The notes: generated by a model not told the origin, from the sequence alone. 33,857 nt of DNA from Blastocatellia bacterium (GCA_023265195.1 JAHFUG010000006.1:11867-45723), one strand, 5' to 3'. Positions 1-7,768 are shown, counted from the first letter of the stretch. A program made the numbers and translations.

Positions 1-483
1 GCGGAAGACAAAGCACGGCAAAGCTTGTCGATATTCCGGGCGGCCCAGGCGGCAAGCCATGAGGCAGTCGCGCTCCTCGTGCTTGGACGCGTGTTAGCGG
101 CCAAGGGTGAATCGAACGAAGCGGAGGAATCCTACAAGCGGAGTCGAGAGATCGCGCACAAGCTGGGTTATGCACCGCTACTGCTCCGCTCGCTAGACAA
201 GTTGGGGGCTCTTTATCGCTATCGGGGCCGCTACGAAGAAGCTGACGCTTGTTATCAAGAATATGCAGCCATCTCAAAAGAACATGGCGAATTGCGGCAG
301 GAGGCGTTCGCGCTTAGCAACCTCTCGTCCATTCATGAAGCAAAGGGAGATTATCGGGGAGCCTTACAGTTTTCTCAGGACAGCGCAAACCTCTTCAATC
401 AAGTAAGTGACCAGCGCGCCGTTTACGACGTTCAGGAAGACGTTGCGAGACTGAAGAGAAGGCTTGAGGCCGCTACGTCGTGA
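1..483 (+). CDS. Tetratricopeptide-repeat protein, C-terminal part
   Basis: The reading frame is open from the first base, so this is the 3' end of a larger gene whose start lies outside the window. The visible 160 residues are helical TPR repeats of the Kinesin-light-chain/MalT type: alternating A and B helices with the spaced A/G/Y pattern (for example GESNEAEESYKRSREIAHKLG, then GRYEEADACYQEYAAISKEHG, then GDYRGALQFSQDSANLF). Such repeats are protein-protein interaction scaffolds. In this kind of genome they often sit at the C-terminus of signalling ATPases, winged-helix regulators or serine/threonine kinases, but nothing here shows which. The last 11 bases overlap the end of the convergent toxin gene. 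The fold is secure; the function is unknown. Confidence 0.8.
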   Translation, partial: AEDKARQSLSIFRAAQAASHEAVALLVLGRVLAAKGESNEAEESYKRSREIAHKLGYAPLLLRSLDKLGALYRYRGRYEEADACYQEYAAISKEHGELRQEAFALSNLSSIHEAKGDYRGALQFSQDSANLFNQVSDQRAVYDVQEDVARLKRRLEAATS

Positions 484-901
484 AACCAGCCGCGCGCGCC
501 GCTTCCGCGAGCTTATGGTCGAAGCAAACAAACAAGCGGTTTCTCGGTTTCTCCTTGCACCATACGAGCGCCGAGGCAAGTTGAATCGCGTCCGCGGCGC
601 GCGGATCGTAGGTCGAAAGTAAGCTTATCGCCGAACTCCGGACCTGATCGCTTGCTACTATCTCCGTCCACCTTTTCTCGAGTTGACCGAGCCGGCTAAG
701 CACCCGCTTTGCGTTCGATTTGCTCAGGCCGCCGAGCCGAACCGCCCGATAAATGGCCCCCGCCGCTTCGATCGGTGCGGTCCACGCTACAACCTGTTTG
801 GTAACGTTTCTATACGCTAGTCTGGCCTCTTGACTGCTCCCCTGCGCTACGCGGAGTGGAACGATGGCGCTGGTGTCAAAGAACGCCGCACGATCCGGCA
901 T
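473..901 (-). CDS. PIN-domain ribonuclease toxin (VapC-like)
   Basis: A 142-residue single-domain PIN protein, the usual length for VapC toxins, which are Mg-dependent RNases. All four acidic positions of the PIN active site are visible: D9 in FFDTSAIVPL, E45 in PIEAAGAIYRA, D104 in RAADAIQLASAL and D128 in FVCFDHKLAEAA. The ATG at 901 follows an AGAGGA Shine-Dalgarno and lies inside the end of the antitoxin gene (26-bp overlap), so the two are translated from one message with the antitoxin first. Its 3' end overlaps the convergent TPR gene by 11 bp. Function as a toxin is inferred from fold and context; target RNA unknown. Confidence 0.85.
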   Translation of the reverse strand: MPDRAAFFDTSAIVPLRVAQGSSQEARLAYRNVTKQVVAWTAPIEAAGAIYRAVRLGGLSKSNAKRVLSRLGQLEKRWTEIVASDQVRSSAISLLSTYDPRAADAIQLASALVWCKEKPRNRLFVCFDHKLAEAARAAGFTT

Positions 902-1181
902 TCCGGTCCTCTCTGAGGAGATCTATCAAGTCAACTCTTGTTTTTGGGAGTGGGTCGCTCCAGAAAGACCCTGGGAGGGGATCGTTGTTTCGCGGCAGCC
1001 TCGCAATCCCTGCCGCTATAAGCTCCATCAACTCCGCCTCGTCGCCGCCTTCCGCCGTCAGCGGGACAATTCTGGCGATCGGCTTGTTGCGATCCTTAAC
1101 TAACACCTCGGCCCCGCCGAGGACTTCATCTAGATAGCCTCTCAGGTTGTTCTTCAAGTCCGCGATATTTACTGCTCGCAT
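876..1181 (-). CDS. Phd/YefM-family antitoxin
   Basis: A 101-residue protein. Its N-terminus (MRAVNIADLKNNLRGYLDEV, then VLVKDRNKPIARIVPL) is the Phd/YefM DNA-binding and dimerisation fold: a short strand, a helix with the KNNL motif, and the 'xDRxxPIARIVP' strand. The acidic, less structured C-terminal half would wrap the PIN toxin. A GGAGG box lies 5 bases before a GTG at 1184 and 8 bases before the ATG at 1181; the ATG gives the canonical N-terminus and is preferred. It is the first gene of the bicistronic toxin-antitoxin operon. Members of this family normally autorepress the operon through upstream palindromes; none is obvious here. Confidence 0.85.
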   Translation of the reverse strand: MRAVNIADLKNNLRGYLDEVLGGAEVLVKDRNKPIARIVPLTAEGGDEAELMELIAAGIARLPRNNDPLPGSFWSDPLPKTRVDLIDLLREDRNAGSCGVL

Positions 1182-1289
1182 CACTGTTCCCTCCAGGAGA
1201 TTTAGAACGCAGACAACTTGGACTTACGCGAGTATAGGTTTCTTCCCAACGTTGAAGGTCGGCGGATACCGAACGCTTACAATTAGCTT

Positions 1290-1359
1290 ACCTGTGATTT
1301 TTTTGAAGCTTGTCGAACTAAGCCAATTTCGTCCCGTCAAAAACGCAGCCCCCAATGGC
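1290..1359. repeat. Degenerate tail of the palindromic repeat family
   Basis: Starting at ACCTGTGATTTTTTT, this stretch aligns over about 70 bases with 2852-2920, the right flank of the large palindrome. Shared blocks include CCAATTTC, CGTC/CTGAC and the terminal CCCCAAATGGC-like end. The hairpin arms are missing in this copy. It lies between the antitoxin operon and the end of the MFS gene. Confidence 0.5.
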
Positions 1360-1381
1360 GAACGTCAGAGCGAACGAGCTA

Positions 1382-2602
1382 TTACTCGCCGAACGTTATT
1401 CCGCGGCGCTCGCTGCCAAACGCCGCTACCACGGCGGCGATCGAAAAGACGGTCAGCGCCGTCAACGCCATCGCTTTAGCATAGCTTGTCCTTTCCGCGA
1501 AGATCGCTTCGACGTAGACGACCGAACTGGCCAGCAGCACCCCGCATTGATAAGCGAATCCCGGAAGGAAACCTCGGACGGAGTCGGGTGAAAGCTCCGT
1601 CAGATGAGCGGGTATTACGCCCCACGCGCCTTGCACCATGAACTGCATCAAGAACGCTCCGATTATCAGCAGCATGAGAGAAGGCGAGAACGCCCAAAGT
1701 GGAATCATTGCTATGGCGCACAGCAGCGCTACGATCATCGCGCGCCGCCGGCCCGAGCGGTCCGAGTAATACCCGAAGACGACGCCTCCGCAGATGGCTC
1801 CAACCATCGAAATCGCGGTGACGCCGGCGCGTCCCTTCGGACTGAAGCCCCAATCTCTCTCCAATAACGTCGGGTACATGTCCTGAGTGCCGTGAGAAAC
1901 AAAGTTCATCATCATCATTAACAACGTCAGGTACAGAAAGAGTTTCCAGTGCGACGCGATCCCGCGGCCGAGTTGGCCCCAAGTCTCGTGCTTCGTCTTA
2001 TGCCAGACCTCGGACTCCTTCACGCGGAGCCGAACGAAGAGAGCCAGCAGAGCGGGCAAGCCGCCGATAAAGAACATCGGACGCCAGCCCCACCGGTCGA
2101 AAACGAAAAAGTAGCAACCCGCCGCCAGCAGATAGCCCGCCGCGTATCCCTCTTGAAGCAAACCCGAAAGCACGCCTCGGAGCCGCGGCGGAACTTTCTC
2201 CATCGCCAGCGAAGCGCCCACTCCCCACTCGCCGCCCATGCCAATTCCGAATAAAGCCCGAAGCACCATGAAAGTCGTGTAGTTTGGCGCGAGTCCCGAG
2301 AGCACCTCGATCGCCGAATAGAAAATGAGATCGATCATCAACGGGAGGCGCCGTCCATAGCGGTCGGCAAGCAGGCCGAAGATGAACGCGCCAACCGGTC
2401 TGAACGCTAGGGTGACCGTTATCGAAAGCGCGATGTCCTTGACCGGCCGGTTGAACTCTTTTGCTATGGCGGTAATCGAGAGGACGACGAGGAAGAAGTC
2501 GAATGCGTCCAACGTCCATCCGAGAAATCCGGCGAGCACGGCTGAGCGATGATCGGCCGTTAACGCGGCTTGTGGTTCCGATGCGGTGTCGTTTGTTTTC
2601 AT
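1382..2602 (-). CDS. MFS transporter, metabolite:H+ symporter-like
   Basis: A 406-residue inner-membrane permease with about 12 hydrophobic segments. The family signatures are clear: LADRYGRRLPL in the loop between helices 2 and 3, GMGGEWGVGASLAMEKVP in the helix 4-5 region, and the repeat signature YYSDRSGRRRAM in the second half. The GGEWGVG motif with an early WTLDAFDFF segment is typical of the sialate/aromatic-acid/lactate (MHS, NanT/JEN-like) branch of proton symporters for small organic acids; the actual substrate cannot be read. I start at the ATG at 2602 (MKTNDTASEP) because the open frame further upstream runs into the palindromic repeat and is arginine/proline-rich. The Shine-Dalgarno there is weak. 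It is monocistronic as far as visible. Confidence 0.85.
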   Translation of the reverse strand: MKTNDTASEPQAALTADHRSAVLAGFLGWTLDAFDFFLVVLSITAIAKEFNRPVKDIALSITVTLAFRPVGAFIFGLLADRYGRRLPLMIDLIFYSAIEVLSGLAPNYTTFMVLRALFGIGMGGEWGVGASLAMEKVPPRLRGVLSGLLQEGYAAGYLLAAGCYFFVFDRWGWRPMFFIGGLPALLALFVRLRVKESEVWHKTKHETWGQLGRGIASHWKLFLYLTLLMMMMNFVSHGTQDMYPTLLERDWGFSPKGRAGVTAISMVGAICGGVVFGYYSDRSGRRRAMIVALLCAIAMIPLWAFSPSLMLLIIGAFLMQFMVQGAWGVIPAHLTELSPDSVRGFLPGFAYQCGVLLASSVVYVEAIFAERTSYAKAMALTALTVFSIAAVVAAFGSERRGITFGE

Positions 2603-2760
2603 TTGTCTGTTGGCGTCCAGCGTCTTTGGTTTCGGGAATCTACAGGAGTAACGCGGCGGTTTACAAGGCTGCGATCGACGGCGCGGCCGTTGAACCGCAT
2701 TTGCTTGGCGCCGACGAACTGACTGGAAGCCCTCAACCCTCTTTATCGAGGAGTTCAGGC

Positions 2761-2862
2761 AAATCACAGGTTGGGAAGAGGGATTTATCCCCGCTCCTCG
2801 TTCAGTCAAACTTGCGGCAAGAAGAGGAGCGGGGATAAATCCCTCTTCCCAACCTGTGATTT
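2761..2862. repeat. Large perfect palindrome, family copy 1
   Basis: Two 39-bp arms (2761-2799 and 2824-2862) are exact reverse complements separated by a 24-base loop. The arms contain the core GGGAAGAGGGATTTATCCCC. The flank to about 2920 also recurs at 1290-1359. A second, imperfect copy lies at 5865-5972. It would form a very stable cruciform or RNA hairpin and sits in the intergenic space before the MFS gene. Confidence 0.9.
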
Positions 2863-2929
2863 TTTCATTTTTGGCGAGCTAACCAATTTCTTCCTGACAA
2901 CGGCGCAACCCCAAATGGCCCGACTCCGG

Positions 2930-2951
2930 ACACCTCACTGAAGTGAGGTGT
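2930..2951. repeat. 10-bp perfect inverted repeat
   Basis: ACACCTCACT and AGTGAGGTGT are exact reverse complements separated by two bases. It lies 160 bases upstream of coaD and downstream of the large palindrome. No run of T follows, so it is not a classical terminator on the plus strand; it could be an operator or a short repeat. Confidence 0.6.
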
Positions 2952-3035
2952 TAATGAGACAGGACGCCAGGCGCGCAAGCATGCCGCACTCTTGATTGCA
3001 CCCAGGAAAGTGGGCGGAACTGGAACATTCTTGTT

Positions 3036-3065
3036 TTGACTTTTGCGCGTATGTTAGTGTATCGC
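3036..3065 (+). promoter_or_regulatory. Possible sigma70-type promoter of coaD
   Basis: TTGACT at 3036-3041 matches the -35 consensus in five of six positions. A weak -10 candidate, TATCGC, follows after 18 bases at 3060-3065. It is 50 bases before the coaD start. The -10 is poor, so this is only a candidate. Confidence 0.3.
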
Positions 3066-3114
3066 ACTACCGATTAGAGTTATGTTGTTTTCCTGTCGTA
3101 GATGAGGAGATGGC

Positions 3115-3594
3115 GTGACGCGGAGAGCAATCTATCCCGGCTCTTTCGATCCCATAACAAACGGACACCTCGACATCATCGAGCGTTCGGCTAATATGTT
3201 CGATGAGGTGATAGTTGCGGTGCTGGTGAACGACGGCAAGGATCCGATGTTCTCGCTCGAAGAGCGCGTGGAGATGATACGGGCCGTCTCGCGCTGGAGT
3301 AACGTGCGCGTAGGAACGTTCGAAGGGCTGCTCGTGCAATACGCCGTCGAGCAGGGCGCTCAGGTTATCGTGCGAGGTATTCGAGCCGTGTCCGATTATG
3401 AGTATGAACTCCAGATGGCGCTCATGAATAGGAGGCTGGAGCCGAGGGTTGAAACGGTCTTCATGATGTCCGCCGAAGCGTATTCCTATCTTAGCTCTCG
3501 CCTGATCAAAGAGGTCTTCAAGCTTGGCGGCTCCATCTCCGGCCTGGTGCCTCCCGATGTTGAACAGCGAATGAAGCAAAGGTTCCCAAGCTAA
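3115..3594 (+). CDS. coaD: Phosphopantetheine adenylyltransferase
   Basis: A 159-residue protein, the standard CoaD length, catalysing ATP plus 4'-phosphopantetheine to dephospho-CoA and diphosphate, the penultimate step of coenzyme A synthesis, in the cytoplasm. The nucleotidyltransferase signature [17 protein letters not shown] (with the T/HxGH motif) opens the protein. The family blocks [39 protein letters not shown] and the SSRLIKEV region follow in order. The start is GTG at 3115 with GAGGAGA seven bases upstream; the family N-terminus fits this exactly. The aminotransferase gene follows after 20 bases, probably in the same transcript. Confidence 0.97.
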   Translation: MTRRAIYPGSFDPITNGHLDIIERSANMFDEVIVAVLVNDGKDPMFSLEERVEMIRAVSRWSNVRVGTFEGLLVQYAVEQGAQVIVRGIRAVSDYEYELQMALMNRRLEPRVETVFMMSAEAYSYLSSRLIKEVFKLGGSISGLVPPDVEQRMKQRFPS

Positions 3595-3614
3595 TCAAAT
3601 CAATTGGGGGAGCG

Positions 3615-4820
3615 ATGTCGAATAAGACGTCGAAGAGATCGTTTGTGGAGTCTCGTCACGTGGCGAGCATGGAAGTGTCTTCCACTCTGCTCGTCTTGAT
3701 GGAAGCCGAGCGGCTTCGAGCCGCCGGGGCCGATCTGGTGGATCTCGGAGCCGGGGAACCGGATTTTCCCACGCCGCCCAACGTCAAGCTGGCGGGAGAG
3801 AGAGCCATCGAAGAGAACTTCACGCGCTACACGGCTACCGGAGGCACGGCGCAGCTCAAGCGGGCGATTATCGAGATGATGGAGCGCGGCTTCGGAACCG
3901 GCTACAAGCCATCGGAGTTGTTGGTGACGGCCGGGGGAAAGCAGGCGCTATTCAATGCGATGGCGGCGCTCCTGAATCCGGGCGATGAAGTGTTGATACC
4001 GGCGCCCTACTGGGTGACCTTCCCCGAGATAGCGAAGTTCTTCCGCGCGGTTCCGATCTTTATCGACACCGAACAGGAAAGTTTCCTGCTCAGCGCCGAA
4101 ATGGTGCGCTCATCCATAACGCCTCGCACAAAGCTGTTAATTCTAAACTCGCCGAACAATCCTTCGGGGAGAATAATCCCGCCAACCGAGTTCCGCCGAA
4201 TCGTAGAGATCGCCGCCGAAAACGAAGTGATGGTGATCAGCGACGAGTGTTACCTGCAATTCGCCTATCCACCGGCGCGCCCGTTCACCGCGGGTCAATT
4301 GCCGCCCGAACTCCGCGCAAACGTCATGGTCTGTGGCTCGTTCTCGAAGAGCTATGCGATGACCGGCTGGCGGATCGGCTTTGCGCTCGGGCGCGAAGAT
4401 TGGATTCAAGCGATGTTGAAGGTGCAGAGCCACTCGACGTCGAACGCGGCTTCGATTTCGCAGCGAGCCGCTGAAGAAGCGGCAAAGGGCCAGCAGGAAT
4501 CGCTCAAATACATGTTGGAGGAATACAGAAAGCGGCGGGATTGGCTCATACCTGCGCTCAATCGAATTCCAGGAATTGAATGCCAGACGCCGGAGGGAGC
4601 GTTTTACGCCTTTCCAAACGTTAAACGGCTGCTCAACGCCGGCGTGAGCGACTCGGCCGCCTTCGCGAAGCTATTGCTTGATCGGGCGCTTGTAGTGGTG
4701 ACGGCGGGTTCCGCATTTGGAGCCGAAGGTTATATACGGATGTCGTACGCGAATTCGCTTGACGCCATTCAACGCGGGGTCAGCCGAATCGCTGAAGCTG
4801 TCGAAAAAATGAATTTGTAG
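3615..4820 (+). CDS. Class I PLP-dependent aminotransferase (aspartate type)
   Basis: A 401-residue fold-type I aminotransferase of the aspartate aminotransferase 1b/prephenate aminotransferase group, transferring an amino group from aspartate (or a related amino acid) to 2-oxoglutarate. Visible landmarks are the substrate loop RYTATGGTAQLKRAI, the NNPSG motif near residue 181 (cofactor-binding Asn), D210 in VISDEC (pyridine nitrogen), the Schiff-base K245 in GSFSKSYAMTGWRIGF, and the substrate-carboxylate arginine in YIRMSYANS near the C-terminus. A GGGGGA Shine-Dalgarno precedes the ATG at 3615. Co-transcription with coaD is likely (20-bp gap). The exact amino-acid specificity is not readable from sequence alone. 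Confidence 0.92.
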   Translation: MSNKTSKRSFVESRHVASMEVSSTLLVLMEAERLRAAGADLVDLGAGEPDFPTPPNVKLAGERAIEENFTRYTATGGTAQLKRAIIEMMERGFGTGYKPSELLVTAGGKQALFNAMAALLNPGDEVLIPAPYWVTFPEIAKFFRAVPIFIDTEQESFLLSAEMVRSSITPRTKLLILNSPNNPSGRIIPPTEFRRIVEIAAENEVMVISDECYLQFAYPPARPFTAGQLPPELRANVMVCGSFSKSYAMTGWRIGFALGREDWIQAMLKVQSHSTSNAASISQRAAEEAAKGQQESLKYMLEEYRKRRDWLIPALNRIPGIECQTPEGAFYAFPNVKRLLNAGVSDSAAFAKLLLDRALVVVTAGSAFGAEGYIRMSYANSLDAIQRGVSRIAEAVEKMNL

Positions 4821-4965
4821 AGTTGCCTCGCTGAGAGCGGCCAGTCCCTCTTCCGGGGCGGGGAGAAGAGAAGCCGGAACGCCGAACGGATTCGGAAAAG
4901 ACTTTGCCCGCCTGCGCGCCACCCTCATAAGCGAGGGAAACTCGCGGCCCAAAGTGGAGATGCTT

Positions 4966-5178
4966 TTAGTACTTCGTGATGCTGATATCCTGCTGCCCTT
5001 CTTCTCGAAATCTCTTGAAGAAGAAGATGGCCCAAAACACCAGAGAGATCACAAAGAACACGCCGGCCAAAGCCAGTGAAGTTCTTTCCGTCCCAGGAGT
5101 AGCTTCAAGATACTTGACGAAGTAGAAGATCGTCGGCGCAAGCGTCGCAAGCCCTATCACCCAAAGTATGTGCTTCAT
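4966..5178 (-). CDS. Small two-helix membrane protein
   Basis: A 70-residue protein of unknown function. Two hydrophobic segments, HILWVIGLATLAPTIFYFV (residues 3-21) and SLALAGVFFVISLVFWAIFF, are separated by a short polar loop (LEATPGTERT). The C-terminus is charged (KRFREEGQQDISITKY). The start is chosen at the ATG at 5178 because GGAGGAG sits three bases before it; the longer reading upstream has no ribosome site. It is convergent with the aminotransferase gene. No family is recognised. Confidence 0.65.
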   Translation of the reverse strand: MKHILWVIGLATLAPTIFYFVKYLEATPGTERTSLALAGVFFVISLVFWAIFFFKRFREEGQQDISITKY

Positions 5179-5286
5179 AGCTCCTCCAAACAGAGTTAAG
5201 ATTAAGGCCATCTCAGGTGCGGTATGGAATAATTCACGGCGATTATACACTAATTGCGCGCACGTCACCTACGAGATGGAGTGCTT

Positions 5287-5718
5287 AGTAGTGTCCTAAT
5301 TCCGTGTTGCTCGCTCTAGAGAAAAATCTCGAAACCCGAGAATACCCCCAACGCAGTTGGGGATACGTTCATTCGCTCGCTACAGACGCGCACCGCGGCT
5401 TTTTTCTTGAATACCCCCAACCCCGTTGGGGGATGGTTCATATGCAGCCTATCCAACGCGCGAGCATTCGTGGGCACGCTAACAAGGGCTCGGATCGCCT
5501 TGGAGATTCGTTGATGGCCCAGCGCCGCTAGCAGGCTGGTATTGAACGATCCCCCAACTGCGTTGGGGGTATTCCGGAGATCAACGGGGCGACGCGTGAG
5601 TAGGCCGGATTTGAAAAAGTCCCCCAACTGCGTTGGGGGTATTCCGGTCGTTCTTTGGTGGGAGCCTCCCGCCTCAGTCATAGTTATCCAATCAGCAACA
5701 CAGTATTAGGACACTACC
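5287..5718. mobile_element. MITE-like non-autonomous element, 432 bp
   Basis: The ends are terminal inverted repeats of 25 bases matching at 22 positions: AGTAGTGTCCTAAT at the left and the complement of GGTAGTGTCCTAAT at the right, both continuing into GTGTTGCT. The octamer GAGTGCTT occurs immediately outside both ends (5279-5286 and 5719-5726), as expected for an 8-bp target-site duplication. There is no transposase gene inside. Short open frames within it are only translations of the internal repeats. Eight-base duplications occur in IS1595-like and several other DDE families; the parent family is not determined. Confidence 0.85.
5340..5645. repeat. Four CCCCAAC-nnn-GTTGGGG hairpins inside the MITE
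   Basis: Four short palindromes have centres near 5354, 5423, 5560 and 5630, giving spacings of 69, 137 and 70 bases, as if one unit were missing in the middle. The first two units carry a GAATAC flank on the left. The last two carry the complementary GTATTC flank on the right, so the array is arranged symmetrically about the element centre. Loops are GCA, CCC, TGC and TGC. Confidence 0.85.
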
Positions 5719-5864
5719 GAGTGCTTGATCGCACCCTTAAATATAGTGGTCTTGAACGGAGCAATCCCCCAACCTCGTAAGCGGAGACAGGCCCACCTAA
5801 CGGAGGGCTGAGTTTGGCCAATTCTCGGAAAGAGCAAAATCAAATTTCATGTTCAATCTCAAAA

Positions 5865-5972
5865 AATCACGGGACGGGAAGAGGGATTTATCCCCGCTCT
5901 TCTTCTTGCTGCAAGTGTGAATGGAACCCTGAACGAGGAGCGGGGATAAGTCCCTCTTCCCGACCTGTGATT
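5865..5972. repeat. Palindromic repeat, family copy 2
   Basis: Imperfect inverted repeat with the same arm as 2761-2862: AATCAC, GGGAAGAGGGATTTATCCCC, then GCTC on the left. The near-complement on the right (GAGGAGCGGGGATAAGTCCC, then TCTTCCCGACCTGTGATT) closes it, with a loop of about 30 bases. The right flank to about 6050 is distantly similar to the flank of copy 1 (GGAACCAAAACGGCC versus GCAACCCCAAATGGCC). It lies downstream of the GT9 gene. Confidence 0.85.
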
Positions 5973-6090
5973 CTTTGATGTTTGGCGGTCTCCTTCATCT
6001 GGCCGCCTCATAAAGAGTGGAACCAAAACGGCCAGACTCCAGGGCCGTACCTTGATTTCATCCGGAAGCGTGAGTTTCTTTCTCGGTCCT

Positions 6091-7080
6091 TCAGAGGCTG
6101 AACAGCGTCGCGGTGCGGCTTTGCCGAAGAAGTTCCGCCGCGGCGTCGCAAAGCCGGTCGACGGCATTGGCGCTGGAACCGGCGATTATTCTGTGAATGC
6201 CTGAGTCTCGTGGCCCATTAGTGTTGGAGAGCTCGATCGCCGGCGTCCCCATTGAAGCCGCCGCGCGCGCCAGACCCGGGTCGTCCGTCACAAGCAGGCT
6301 AGCTCGCGCCAACACCGCGACAATCTGCGCCGCGCGCGGCGTCTTCAGGCTTATCGAGCCGCCGGGAAGAATTTCGCTTACACGCGAAGTGAAGCTCTTG
6401 TCGTAGGGAGCATCGATTGCGACCACGCGGACGCCATAATTACTCGAGAGCCTATGAGCCGTTTCGCCGAAGCGCTGAATCGGCCACGCCCCCGGCTTGC
6501 GCGCCTCGGCGGAGAACAACGCCAGAAGCGGAGCGCTATCGCGCGAACCGCGTTCAAGCAGCTTCTCGAATTTGTCACTCTCCTCGCGCAAGGGCCTCAG
6601 CATCGGTTGATCGAAATCGCATCTGATTCCGAGCTGGCCCAACATCTGTTTATAGCGAGAACCGGAGGAAGGAACGCCGCTTGGCAAGCGTCCGGCCAGC
6701 CGCTCCAGCAAGTCGAGCGGGTGGGAGGGAGTGATCGTTCGCGGCCAGGCGCCCAGCCAGCGAGCGATCCGAGTCTCGGACCGTGGCGAAAAATCGAGCA
6801 CCAGGTCGAATCTCATTCGCTTCGCGGTTCGGATCAATCGTATGAACCGCTTGAGAGCGCGCGTTGAAGTGTGAGTCGATGAGTCGATCAGGCCAAGATC
6901 GACCAGATCATTGGCGAGCGATTCAGCGCCAATCAATTCGCATATTCCCGTCGACGACGCGGCGGCGATGAAGCTGTTTTCATACCTCGACCTGACGGCT
7001 CGCATTGCCGGTAAGAGGGCGAGCGAGGTCCCGAAATCCGCGGAGTCTATGATGAGAATGGCGCGCGGCTCGCTAGGCAT
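6091..7080 (-). CDS. Glycosyltransferase family 9 (heptosyltransferase-like)
   Basis: A 329-residue protein resembling ADP-heptose:LPS heptosyltransferases (GT-B fold), which add heptose or related sugars to lipopolysaccharide core or other glycans at the inner face of the membrane. It has the N-terminal ILIIDSADFGTSLALLPAMR (family pattern R/D-x-x-G-D-x-L-x-x-P-x-L-R) and the C-terminal sugar-nucleotide region LVTDDPGLARAAASMGTPAI, where the family has T/SNDSGP-x-H-x-A-A-x-x-x-P. The usual SGPMH is changed to DPGLA, so catalysis may be altered. The ATG at 7080 gives the canonical N-terminus. It lacks a Shine-Dalgarno, but a TATAAT box lies seven bases upstream, suggesting a leaderless message. 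A 53-bp piece is duplicated at 12367-12419. Confidence 0.75.
   Translation of the reverse strand: MPSEPRAILIIDSADFGTSLALLPAMRAVRSRYENSFIAAASSTGICELIGAESLANDLVDLGLIDSSTHTSTRALKRFIRLIRTAKRMRFDLVLDFSPRSETRIARWLGAWPRTITPSHPLDLLERLAGRLPSGVPSSGSRYKQMLGQLGIRCDFDQPMLRPLREESDKFEKLLERGSRDSAPLLALFSAEARKPGAWPIQRFGETAHRLSSNYGVRVVAIDAPYDKSFTSRVSEILPGGSISLKTPRAAQIVAVLARASLLVTDDPGLARAAASMGTPAIELSNTNGPRDSGIHRIIAGSSANAVDRLCDAAAELLRQSRTATLFSL
6962..7014. repeat. 53-bp repeat, source copy inside the GT9 gene
   Basis: This stretch encodes the GT9 residues LPAMRAVRSRYENSFIAA. It recurs in the same orientation at 12367-12419 with a single mismatch (CCTCGACC here, CCTTGACC there). Confidence 0.9.
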
Positions 7081-7087
7081 GAACCGG

Positions 7088-7119
7088 ATTATACAGCAGA
7101 GCGCGCGCCGCCATGACAA
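7088..7119 (-). promoter_or_regulatory. Candidate promoter of the GT9 gene
   Basis: On the minus strand, a perfect TATAAT (7093-7088) ends seven bases before the GT9 ATG. TTGTCA (7119-7114) lies upstream with a long spacer of 20 bases. Transcription would begin at or next to the start codon, which fits the missing Shine-Dalgarno. Confidence 0.4.
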
Positions 7120-7768
7120 GTCCAGCTTCTTGTCTTGATGTCGATCACATTGACGGTCGGTCTGCAAGCCCCTCACCCCGCCGTCGGGGAGAAGGGGAAA
7201 AGGGAGGGGAGGCGTCTCCGTTGTAGGCCGCGCGTTAATAGATAACCACAGTCCCGTGTGGCGTATTTTGGACTTCCACACAGTCTCAAGACAGCCGATC
7301 CGTGGCCGCAAAGGCAGTCTTGGAGATCTCCCAGCGCAGCAACGGGATCGCCGCGTCGTACAACCTTGGTTGCGGGAAGGCCCTCAAAACCCGCCCTCGG
7401 GACGAAGGGGAACAATCCAGGAGCCCAGCGAAAACGCCGATCCAACGCCGATAGAACCAACCCTGAGTTCCGCGGACTGTGTAACGCTGATCCTGCGCGG
7501 ATTCGCGATCCGAAGACAACGCTGATCCGCGGTTATTCCGGAGAACCGCCGCGCGGGGTCACTCGAGAGGGAATCACTAGGCGCACGCCGCGAGTGAGTT
7601 GTGCCCAATGCCTTATTCTTTGATATTATACCGCCGCGTTCGATCATCATTTACGTGGCATTCTCTGGTGGTGCGGGGAGACTTTGGACTTGCGTGGTCG
7701 AGGTGCGGCGCGCTGTCCTGACTTGGGATCATCAGTCAAGCGACGTGGCTCTTGCTGAATATAGATAT
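7120..7768. other. Intergenic region without recognised gene
   Basis: No convincing coding sequence is seen. It holds an imperfect GC-rich hairpin around 7169-7197 (CCCCTCACCCCG against CGGGGAGAAGGGG) and one copy of a 62-bp dispersed repeat at 7481-7542. An open frame starting with GTG at 7601 runs through the tRNA-like sequence into the gwsG remnant, but its first part resembles nothing and is read as a chance fusion. Confidence 0.5.
7481..7542. repeat. Dispersed 62-bp repeat, copy A
   Basis: Aligns with 17736-17796 at 49 of 61 positions with a one-base gap, beginning with the identical GTAACGCTGATCC and ending in CGGCGGTTA/CGCGGTTA. Both copies are intergenic. Confidence 0.55.

Noticed and set aside
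4830-4885. Terminator after the aminotransferase
   Set aside because: CTCTTC/GAAGAG could pair around a GC-rich loop, but the stem is short and no T run follows.
5340-5645. CRISPR array
   Set aside because: Only four units, in two opposite orientations, with unequal spacers (about 70 and 137 bases) and palindromic cores; no cas genes. It is the inside of a MITE.
5316-5681. Open frame across the MITE with repeated PNAVGG/PTQLGD-like peptides
   Set aside because: The peptide repeats are direct translations of the GC-rich hairpins on the minus strand; there is no ribosome site and the frame is bounded by the element's terminal repeats.
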